A DNA stretch of 64,000 nt, taken from positions 1,116,001 through 1,180,000 of the forward strand of contig CP025326.1 of NCBI GenBank assembly GCA_004014935.1. Reading direction: 5' to 3'. The stretch is from Saccharomycopsis malanga. Taxonomy: Eukaryota > Ascomycota > Saccharomycetes > Ascoideales > Saccharomycopsidaceae. Under the pieces are notes generated by a model that saw only the letters and a program-made list of their open reading frames with translations, did not search any database and was not told where the DNA came from. Both the position numbers and the translations under genes were made by a program. Each line of letters starts with the position of its first letter. Position 1 is the first letter of the stretch. Positions 57,701-64,000 of this stretch are shown one piece after another.

Positions 57701-58112
57701 GAACAAGAACTAGTCCGTCAACCCCGTTGGTTTGGCCATACGAAGCAAGTTGATCAAGAATACAATGAGAAGACGCTAGCTGTGGAGCAGGACGGTCTGA
57801 AATGGTTAAAGTATTGTTGCTATGTATAACGTTGCCAGCAGAGTCACTGGCACTTAGCGTGAAAGATATGGTGGACAGTGAATCTGGGGTTCCTGAAAGA
57901 TGGCCTGTGGAAGGGTCGATGGAAAGCCACGACGGACTGTCAGAAAGAGAATATTGGAGAGCAGATTGGGACGAAAATGTATTCGAGGCAACTGTGAACA
58001 GATACTCTGAGTCCACCCGTGCAACTAGCGGATACTGGCTGTTGAATGGCCATGCTGTGGAAATGTCTGCTAGAGCCGGACTTAATAGTAGAAGAAGAAG
58101 TGGAAGAATCAT
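54711..58112 (-). CDS. AXL2: axial bud-site selection membrane protein Axl2 (cadherin-like)
   Basis: 1133 aa, ATG start. Signal peptide at 1-15 (MILPLLLLLLSPALA), then repeated cadherin/dystroglycan-like modules. The first is seen in YSLSDSPSWLSIDPSTGHLS and GTPDSLSTISFTLSASDSAG, the second in LPPWVSFSLTGSNMTFSGTA, the third in DNVPDWIKLNQEKALIYGTL, the fourth in FSSSWLHFDTQNNTFFGNVP. One transmembrane helix lies at about 465-490 (LAIILGTILPVVAIIIALLIA), followed by the long Ser/Asn-rich cytosolic tail. Axl2 marks axial bud sites with Bud3, Bud4 and Bud10 partners and also shapes septin and hyphal growth. A 7-residue tandem repeat (about residues 618-632, NDTSNTA) comes from a 21-bp duplication. 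Length is larger than the 823-aa yeast protein, mainly in the tail. Confidence 0.9.
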   Translation of the reverse strand: MILPLLLLLLSPALADISTAWPFNSQYPLVARVDSEYLFTVASNTFSSQSALQYSLSDSPSWLSIDPSTGHLSGTPDSLSTISFTLSASDSAGNVIHSNNTLTISDRPAPQLASSHCILDQLASYGQTNGVDGLVLVPGHDFSISFDKSRTFIQNPRNGNPLIAYYGLSANRTSLPPWVSFSLTGSNMTFSGTAPAVNSKIAPSVVYPFDLIATDYEGFLAVIATFKLVIGAHQLSTSVQSPISISTNSSFDIEVPLDKVFLDGNTINSQNISSINLTDNVPDWIKLNQEKALIYGTLPENHHNLSTSFSVDIYDQFQDVVSLPFKISSPDATNSTFSNSSNTSSNSSSTSSNSTSPSTPFNTDNIPSVVNATRGHFFQYALLPSMFVSDTPNVTASFSSSWLHFDTQNNTFFGNVPAQQFSDIVVVLSAATTKLTKRQEQSQVSFTIRGVKAHHGFSKNQKLAIILGTILPVVAIIIALLIACCLYKRREQKSDLESSTSHNISKPLLNNPYNMGQRSVTRQDSFATAEEELEKTISNNSSNDGSNYKHPFELEKQTELSSESQNWQIIRDNSSLSYDKQNKGEIESIHSSVTDVEFNEQFNDEDPKEESQNYNTSGTANDTSNTANDTSNSKYMDTVEYPTNYSPYDTAPREYISTDNLLDMPTSLSSSNLSKHNRLTAGTVEPTEDEKEDTSEFKTANNSDNMSAKETSNRNSNLRVPRKSWRQVVNSTRLRLSGNRRQESINSLATVSTDELFSVRLVDDRVGKTIDPSELPAAEPTAKVDREDSGNVTRLDSKGNVVHSSQVSATSSDYANQYYDQRSSSISNSSSSSSQRKSRLSFSAPDLEVLKEEHIPVPRISEESNSKLDNSQEQNTKNDLELDHSAEIGRNNITNQSDNSFYNNTFGTTGQRTMMSYSEQSRAQKANHSRKRNLSQTCSSSSDSYRQQRSFHSSSNSKSSSKSPSPFKSHQKEDSFSFDAGNPLPVIYSPNLNFGSSENITNFDDAANNADTVGALSVPTRRNPYNVRRNLKRNLSEDTSTTEEENINGHEHSSTIDTTIPRFSPNSDDTSSINENDYSGFTDMDLGNPILLAVNNRRSTRGHIIEGTHHKRSHSSMGSRSNESSEVVYDYTD
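56219..56262 (-). repeat. 21-bp tandem duplication inside AXL2
   Basis: The unit TTGGACGTGTCATTAGCTGT plus one base occurs twice in a row and adds one NDTSNTA heptapeptide to the cytosolic tail. In frame, likely polymorphic. Confidence 0.7.
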
Positions 58113-60263
58113 GGTATGCTGTAGGTGAATATTGAAATTGTAGTATTATGGTATTGAATATTGTAAATTTTCACTTATATACACTTTGAAACTCTACCGG
58201 TTTATTGGATCCCAGTACAATTATACAAACAGATATTGAAAGAACGACTAATAGATAATGAACGACTTGGAAAGAATGACAACTGCTGGCCAAGAATAAC
58301 GGGCCATCCAACAACTGCCCAGGACATCGCTTATTTTAATACCTACCATCTACGGCGATCATGGCAGGTCTGAAGGGCTGGGACTACGCGTATGGTGCCT
58401 GGCAAAAGTAGTAAAATAGGAAATTTTTTATACTCGGAGACCTCTTTTGATGTTGAAAAATGCCAAAGGGGTGCTGGTGCATGTTGATGCATCGCCGTGC
58501 GTCACGAAACGTGTTGCTGCATAGTAGGCACGCCCATACTACTAGCATCAGCAAAATCGTCAATCATGGCCCTTTTTTGTCTTTATTAGCTACGGTTTAG
58601 TACTATTAATTAATGTCTTTCCTGTTGAGGACTGGTTATTGCCCTTTACGCTGATTTTGGTTCTCTCAATATTCCTGCCCTTGCTGGTTGTCTACTCCAA
58701 AACTCTGTACAATCCCTATTCCAAACGATGACACCGCCCTACACGCTACTTAAACCACCCAATTTGGAAAACTAGCAGGTTCGTTTTTGAGCAGCCTACC
58801 TGTTGTCTGTATTTGCTGCGTATTATATCTGATGCTCAATGACCATTTGTATTGTTTCATTCTCTACTTGATTATCTTGTTGTATATACTTTATCGCTAT
58901 TTATTGTTACTAAAAAAACAAAGGCACTCTTATCTTTTGGTTCTAGCAATTGTTGTAGGATTGAAGGGCTATTATATGTTTGCTAAACCAATCAATACAT
59001 TTGCAGATTTAAAAAAATGATTTTCATCCAAGTAAATACAATTAATGTTGAGGGCTAGGTCTATCAATTTTTTCATTTTCATATTATGGAGCAATTTATA
59101 AGTACATGTCGTGCTTCAATTGATGCTTTTCAAACTAACAAGTGCAAATATTGAGATTTTTTCTTTCAGAACTTTTTCATACTGACATGTGTTTTACACC
59201 ATTTTACAGTTTCAACCTCAACATATCAACCTTTTCTCGCTAACCCTAAAAACCATAAACAAGCACAGTGTCCAAAGTATGAGCTCTCCAGACAAAGAGA
59301 ATAATAGCTCTGTCTTTACTGATGTAGATGTAATGAAACGTAGAAAATGCACTCATTTATGCATTGAAATGTTGAAAAACGTTAGTATATGTTTGAATCT
59401 GCATGTGCTTGCATTGTTTTCTGCAAAAAACTACTGGAAATAGCTATATTTCAATGACAATATCCATATATGGTAAACGCCCAACAATTTGTAGCGCATT
59501 GGTGCATTACAGGACACATTGCATTGCATATAGCGTGTGTATCATACCATATATGCGTTCTCCTATATTATACCAGTATGATGGGACAATGTTTCCCTTG
59601 TGTATCGCAACGTAGCTTTTAACAAGGATATTACATATATAGTACCATCCCTACACAACCGGGACATGAAAATTTCTCAAGTTGATTGGCCGCCATTTTG
59701 GTATATACATATTTTATGCATAATATCACTTTTTAGTTTATGGTTCCAAAATAATTTGGCTATATTTACATTTTGAGCAATGTAATTCCCTTCAAAACCG
59801 GAACATATTATGCATGTAAACACCCGGACATTGTCTTGGTACCCCCTTACACCGCAGTTGGTTGACGCGACCTCTTATGAATTTTTAAACCATAGATTTT
59901 TGTAATTCAGATGATCAACGAAAGAGTGTAGATTAGGCCTATATGGTCGAAATCGCTGTCGGATGGCAAATGTTTGCATAATTTTAGTTTTAAAAAAACC
60001 GGGTAAAAGTTATTGTAGAAGAAATAAGGAAAAGCGCCTTAAAAAGCTGACTATTATGGTTGGATAGAGTTTTAAAAGCCTGCTCAATTACTTAATATAT
60101 CTCAGATATTCCTGAGCAGAGTAAGTTGAAAGTTAATATGGATAAAAGCCATATTTTGACGTATCAGACCAATGGTCCCCCCTTTGGTTTCTTATCCAAT
60201 TTTCATATCTACCACGTGACCGTATCGGCATTTGATTTTGAATAGTCTAAGGGTTTCAATATG

Positions 60264-60274
60264 GCTATAAAAGG
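60264..60274 (+). promoter_or_regulatory. isolated strong TATA box with no downstream ORF
   Basis: CTATAAAAGG in a textbook context, more than 1.3 kb upstream of the thioesterase start and on its strand. No ORF over 60 codons follows on this strand for about 1 kb. Confidence 0.35.
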
Positions 60275-60456
60275 CCGTTTATTTAGCTCTGAAGAGAGTT
60301 ATTTGGCTACACTCAACTAATATCCTACTTTTTAGTATATCCCTAGTTAACAAGGAAGTAGAATAAGGCTTTATAGAAGATTTGTAGCTCACTATTGAGA
60401 GATATTTCCAAAAAGAAAGAAACAATATAACATATTTAGTGTAAAATCTTTTAGGT

Positions 60457-60496
60457 AAGCATGTTGACATTGATTTGAAATCAATTTGCAATGCTT
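60457..60496. repeat. 40-nt imperfect palindrome
   Basis: Outer arms AAGCAT / ATGCTT and inner arms ATTGATTT / AAATCAAT around a single G, separated by unpaired GTTGAC / TTGCA-type loops. It sits between a GTAAGC and a downstream TTTTTAG, so it would lie within a possible short intron. Confidence 0.5.
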
Positions 60497-61600
60497 GCTA
60501 AACATTGTTTTATTTTTAGTTTATTATTAGAATGATTAACTACTGGTTTTACATCCTTTGGCTAAGTCGAACATAATTGAAATGTTTTTTAACTAAGACA
60601 GTTTAACGATGAAACACCTTTGCATGCAATACTTTTGGACAGTTTCTTATTGCTAAAGAACTGGTTAAAATTACCAAAAACATATTAACTGTAGGAGTTG
60701 AATTAGGCCTAGTTTTAAACATGAAAATTGTATTATTGATTTAAATATACTTTTAAACATGTAAATTATATTATAATATTTTATGTAATAGAGAAAATAT
60801 TTGTTTGAAAAATTTTTGAAGAGAAGCCGGGAATTTTATTTCAGCATAGCTTGAACCAATTTATCAACTCTCTACTTGCAATGCCTTGGAAAGATTTAAT
60901 AGATTATATGAAGTAGTTGTAGCCGATGCCGTCAGAAAGAGTCATTTTCGCTAGTGGTTAGTGCATATTTTTAGACAAATTGTGCAATAGATCTACGTTA
61001 TTTGTACAGTTAGGTATATTCAATCCATTCAATGGAGCAACAATTTCCATTTTTCAAATGGTCGTTGAGTAGGTTTACAAACGAGCTTTATATCCAGACC
61101 TTTTACCGGATTTAGTGTAGATTGTTCATGTAGCTTACAGATCTTGGCGTTTTTTTTAATTTAGATTGTTTTACAACTCGGACTTATATACTTTTCATAA
61201 AGCTTAACTTAATCCAATAAGTTTCGAAGCCCTGATTACTTTGATTTCACTCGATGCCCAGTTATGTTCTCGTCTCAACCTTCATTACAATTTTGATCTT
61301 TAATACCAGTTCCCTCTGGATAGTAGAAGCCAAACTACCCGAGAACCCCCGCAGTGCTAGTGGCACCCCGCCGCACTCCGAAAGTCTCCGGTCTCCTCCG
61401 ACAATTTTTGTTGACTTTCCAGTAGCAATTTGTTCGTTATACATCAGATGAGGGCCAGATGCGACATCGCTTATCGGTATAAGTAGCAGACCATTGGCAA
61501 TTGCTACCTGAGTATACACGAGTATTGTGACGCCAGATAACAGGAATAGTTGGTATCGTTATTGTGAGATTATTTTTTGCAATTACACTTTGAAGACGAG

Positions 61601-63322
61601 ATGTTGAGACTTTCTAAAGTGGCTCGTACGGGCCTTTATCGTAGTTTGAACTGTTGCAAGACTAGATCTCTCAGTCATACTGCGCTTGCACTCAACAAAT
61701 CTACGAAACAGCCTTCTGTGAGCGACTATCTTGACAAGGCTTCCGAGGCTCCTGATGCTACAGCAACCATTTTGAATGATCTCGTGAGAGAATCGCAGCG
61801 TATTCAAACCCATAATAAGAAGGCTACTTGGTTCCAGGCTCTTAAGGAACGTAAGAAGCAACTTGCCAGCGGAAAGGTTCTTGATTCGTTCAGTTACACC
61901 ACACCAGGAACCACAGAAATCAAGGAAAAGAAGCGTAGCGATTCCTTTTCGTTTCTCCTTCTTCCTTTCAAGGAAGACAAATGGCTTTTGGATTCGTATA
62001 TCAACGCTTTTGGCCGTTTGAAAGTCGGCCAATTGTTCCAAGATCTTGATGCTCTTGCCGGTACCATTGCATACAAGCATTGTGCTCCTGCTGAACCTAT
62101 GATTGTCACTGCAAGTGTGGACCGGATCTGTATGCTTCAACGTATCGACGAGATTAGCAAGTACAATCTCATGGTTTCTGGTGCTGTCACCTGGGTGGGC
62201 AGATCTTCCATGGAAATCAGCATCAAGGCCAGTTTTTCAGAGGACGCATTTCCAAAAGAAGACCAAATCACCGAAGATTTTGTCAAGGATGAAAACGTTT
62301 TCCTTTCTGCAAACTTTACTTTTGTTGCTCGTAATCCCGAAACTCATCGCTCATTCCCTATCAACAGATTGCTTCCTCTCAACGAGAAAGAATGGGTAGA
62401 TTTTACTCGTGCTGAGTCTCACAATGCTGCTAAAAAACTCAGAGCAAACAAAGAGCATTTGACTGTCACTCCGCCTACTCACGAGGAAAGTGTTTTGATG
62501 CACAACTTGTGGAAAGCCAGCAACACTCTAAAAAAATACATTGCCAAAACAGGGACCCTGCCTAGAAACTTGGCCTTTATGAACGATACTGTTTTGAAAA
62601 GTGTCATTTTCATGCAACCACAATACCGTAACCGTCATTCATACATGATCTTTGGTGGCTATTTGATGAAACAGGCTTTTGAATTGGCTTATTGTAGCGC
62701 TGCTGCTTTCTCTCATGCTCCACCACGTTTTGTTTCGTTGGATTCCACTGCTTTCACCAACCCTGTTCCTGTTGGAAGCGTATTATATTTGAAATCTACC
62801 GTGGTCTACACTGAACATATTCAAGACCCTGCCGATCTTTCGAGTGCAGAAAGTGCTGCCAGCGCAGCTGCCAAAAGCTCTGGTGCTACTACTAGTAAAG
62901 GAGATTCCACTTCGAATCCTGTTATTTCTTCTAATGATGCTTCAGTATCTCCTGAACTTTCTGAATTTTTCCGTTTCTACGGTAGCTCCTCCTTCAAACC
63001 AACCACTAAAGATCCTAAGGATTTCCTTTCTAAACCTGGTACTATTATTCAGGTCAAAGTCGACACCTCAGTGCGTTCTCTCAACCACGACGTCATACTT
63101 AAAACTGGTAGCTTTGTTTACAGTTTCATCGTGCCTAAATACTCTTACGAAAATGAATACCTCGGCATTGGCAAACAGAGCAAACAGTCTGACGCCGAAG
63201 TCGAGCACGGCTACTTTGCGGTCGTTCCTCAGAGCTATGACGACATGATCAACTTTATTGAGGGAAAGAAAAGAGCCAAGGAAACTGCTGACAGTGTCAA
63301 ACAGTTGAAAAGCAGAGCTTAA
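61601..63322 (+). CDS. mitochondrial acyl-CoA thioesterase, ACOT9-type double hotdog
   Basis: 573 aa from the ATG at 61601; the frame opens eight codons earlier only with a TTG. The N-terminus MLRLSKVARTGLYRSLNCCK is a basic presequence, so the product is probably mitochondrial. Two hotdog domains are expected. The first includes INAFGRLKVGQLFQDLDALA and GTIAYKHCAP, which match the ACOT9/BFIT pattern (R-x-G-x-x-L-x-D-L-D-A-L-A-G-x-x-A-Y-x-H), followed by the strand SGAVTWVGRSSMEISIKA. The second is around YRNRHSYMIFGGYLMKQAFE and PPRFVSLDSTAFTNPVPVGS. Such enzymes hydrolyse acyl-CoA to free acid and CoA. A Ser/Ala-rich insert of about 35 aa interrupts the second domain (about 415-450). Confidence 0.85.
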   Translation: MLRLSKVARTGLYRSLNCCKTRSLSHTALALNKSTKQPSVSDYLDKASEAPDATATILNDLVRESQRIQTHNKKATWFQALKERKKQLASGKVLDSFSYTTPGTTEIKEKKRSDSFSFLLLPFKEDKWLLDSYINAFGRLKVGQLFQDLDALAGTIAYKHCAPAEPMIVTASVDRICMLQRIDEISKYNLMVSGAVTWVGRSSMEISIKASFSEDAFPKEDQITEDFVKDENVFLSANFTFVARNPETHRSFPINRLLPLNEKEWVDFTRAESHNAAKKLRANKEHLTVTPPTHEESVLMHNLWKASNTLKKYIAKTGTLPRNLAFMNDTVLKSVIFMQPQYRNRHSYMIFGGYLMKQAFELAYCSAAAFSHAPPRFVSLDSTAFTNPVPVGSVLYLKSTVVYTEHIQDPADLSSAESAASAAAKSSGATTSKGDSTSNPVISSNDASVSPELSEFFRFYGSSSFKPTTKDPKDFLSKPGTIIQVKVDTSVRSLNHDVILKTGSFVYSFIVPKYSYENEYLGIGKQSKQSDAEVEHGYFAVVPQSYDDMINFIEGKKRAKETADSVKQLKSRA

Positions 63323-63883
63323 TAGCGAAGGATGACCAAACGAGTTTTGCGGTCTGAATCTTAATATTCTGAATCAAACGGTATAAATTTTTGTGCATTT
63401 GCTTGTAGAATGGTGAAAAGATCGATCATTGTGTAAGTTTTAATATGTAATTGAGTAAATATAATAGTGTTTTATGTTGAAAATCTAATTGTCAAACCCA
63501 TCATTATTATGACTGTTTTCAAATAGTTTATGGGTATGACGTTCCTTTCCAACTTCTAGGTCTCTTGCAAACTAATAACTATACGTGACAGCTACACAAA
63601 AAAACTAATTGAACGTTTAACTAAGTATATAACTATTTATGCTTGACCAAAGTTATACAAGTGTTTGAACAAGACTTGAATAACATTATACATGTATTTC
63701 GAGCCCCTTGCCCAGTATTAATAATTCACACTTCTTTGTATCGGGTAATTATAAAACAAGAATGTGGTTAACAATAACATACAGATCTATACACACACTT
63801 TACTCATTGCTATACAAATTTATTCAATCACTACACAATTTTCAATGACAGTCATTTTTTTTATTACTCTATAGGGTACAATG
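63323..63883. other. 3' flank of the thioesterase gene
   Basis: About 560 bp, AT-rich. A repeat-tail fragment is listed at 63688-63725, and a CGGGTAA (Reb1-type) word occurs at about 63740. No ORF. Confidence 0.4.
63688..63725 (-). repeat. short tail fragment of the tRNA-like repeat
   Basis: On the minus strand it reads ACTGGGCAAGGGGCTCGAAA followed by TACATGTATAATG, resembling the tail blocks CTGGGCTCGAAATATATGATATT of the 46-kb copy. Short and diverged. Confidence 0.35.
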
Positions 63884-64000
63884 GCCGCTGGGCCGTATGG
63901 CTCAGTGGCCAGTGCTCTAGGAAAAGAGAAATAAGACCTGGCAGGATAATTATAGTACTCTCGGAGAAGAGAGTCGAACACTTTTACTCGCTCCTTTTTA
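63884..64000 (+). repeat. tRNA-like repeat, 5' half, cut by the window end
   Basis: It starts GCCGCTGGGCCGTATGGCTC, identical for 35 bp to the 50.9-kb copy (opposite strand). The A box TGGCTCAGTGG is at 63898-63908, then AAGACCTGGCAGGATAAT, and the B box-like GAGTCGAACAC at 63971-63981. ACTCGCTCC and a TTTTT run follow at the very end. The rest of the element lies beyond the window. Confidence 0.7.

Larger units (their letters stand above)
58113..61600. other. 3.5-kb gene-free tract between AXL2 and the thioesterase gene
   Basis: The longest gap in the window, between two divergent genes. I find no ORF with convincing features. Visible elements: a cluster of CCGGRACAT-like words at 59659-59830, a GTCACGTG (CDEI/Cbf1-type, minus strand) around 60213-60220, a strong TATA (GGCTATAAAAGG) at 60264-60274 with no ORF after it, a 40-nt imperfect palindrome at 60457-60496, and two TTAGGCCTA palindromes near 59932 and 60703. 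There is also a 25-bp near-direct repeat (TTTTAAACATG...) near 60711 and 60750. Candidates are long regulatory DNA or a non-coding RNA gene. Confidence 0.45.

Noticed and set aside
58337-58731. Possible two-exon membrane protein: MAGLKGWDYAYGAWQ joined to a two-helix frame ending SKTLYNPYSKR
   Set aside because: The needed 5' splice site (GTAGTA) is poor, the second frame has no ATG, and the pieces contain five CTG codons, far too many for a CUG-clade gene with hydrophobic helices. It may be an old remnant.
58787-59020. 77-codon hydrophobic frame
   Set aside because: It starts with TTG; from the first ATG it is only 62 codons. AT-rich low complexity, with no promoter or family resemblance.
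59189-59443. ORF containing MSSPDKENNSSVFTDVDVMK
   Set aside because: The N-terminal part looks protein-like, but the frame ends quickly and I found no convincing splice site to extend it.
60211-60300. Point centromere
   Set aside because: A CDEI-like octamer alone; no CDEIII match, and the clade is expected to have regional centromeres.
61254-61451. 65-aa ORF with a signal-peptide-like start upstream of the thioesterase gene
   Set aside because: Short and proline-rich with no family match; more likely chance in a GC-richer leader. The opposite-strand frame there starts with GTG.
1-64000. CRISPR arrays, operons, phage or bacterial islands
   Set aside because: Nothing of this kind: genes are monocistronic yeast genes and no regularly spaced direct repeats were seen.

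Overview
The window is nuclear DNA from a budding yeast (Saccharomycotina), most likely of the CUG-Ser clade that includes Candida, Debaryomyces and Scheffersomyces. Genes are mostly intronless and AT-rich, with 0.3-3.5 kb spacers. Two genes carry a short GT-AG intron. A complex I subunit is encoded in the nucleus, which excludes Saccharomyces and its close relatives. Two CTG codons sit where family conservation asks for serine rather than leucine: TAF6 codon 27, and the first EF-hand of SAL1 at codon 36. CTG codons are therefore written as Leu in any standard translation but are probably Ser. The species cannot be named from this sequence.

Layout. 0.45-11.7 kb: a secreted GH16-like protein lacking the catalytic acids (minus), TAF6, LYS9 (with a Gcn4 site), a two-exon putatively myristoylated 108-aa protein, and a synaptojanin-type phosphatase (INP52-like) whose proline-rich tail lies in the -1 frame after a canonical A_AAA_AAC slippery heptamer. 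13-18 kb: the cohesin loader SCC2 (minus), divergent from the cation-chloride cotransporter VHC1. 22.9-30.8 kb: an M1 aminopeptidase-like protein (TMA108-like), a class A J-protein (APJ1-like) and the Ca-regulated mitochondrial carrier SAL1. 31.7-37.3 kb: RRT14 with PAC and RRPE motifs, a hidden 43-aa membrane ORF, and BST1. 38-45.5 kb: an Ark/Prk kinase, the alpha-factor receptor STE2 and END3. 46.8-58.1 kb: complex I NDUFS3, EOS1, TPM1 (split gene), SMP3 and AXL2, all on the minus strand. 58.1-61.6 kb: a 3.5-kb gene-free tract. 61.6-63.3 kb: an ACOT9-type mitochondrial acyl-CoA thioesterase.

Functional themes. PRK1, END3, INP52 and TPM1 all act on cortical actin and endocytosis. BST1 and SMP3 act on GPI anchors, and EOS1 affects N-glycosylation. 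STE2 and AXL2 act in mating and polarity. These are genes on one chromosome, not an operon or a dedicated cluster.

Most notable structure: a dispersed intergenic repeat family of about 250-360 bp, with at least five copies or fragments in the window (near 12.7, 45.9, 46.2, 48.0, 50.9 and 63.9 kb, plus tail-only pieces near 2.1 and 63.7 kb). Its 5' end looks like a tRNA gene (A box, B box, sometimes a T5 run) and its 3' end is an (AAT)n-type simple repeat. The copy at 50.74-50.99 kb is flanked by a perfect 9-bp direct repeat. This is the architecture of a tRNA-derived SINE, which would be unusual in a budding yeast.
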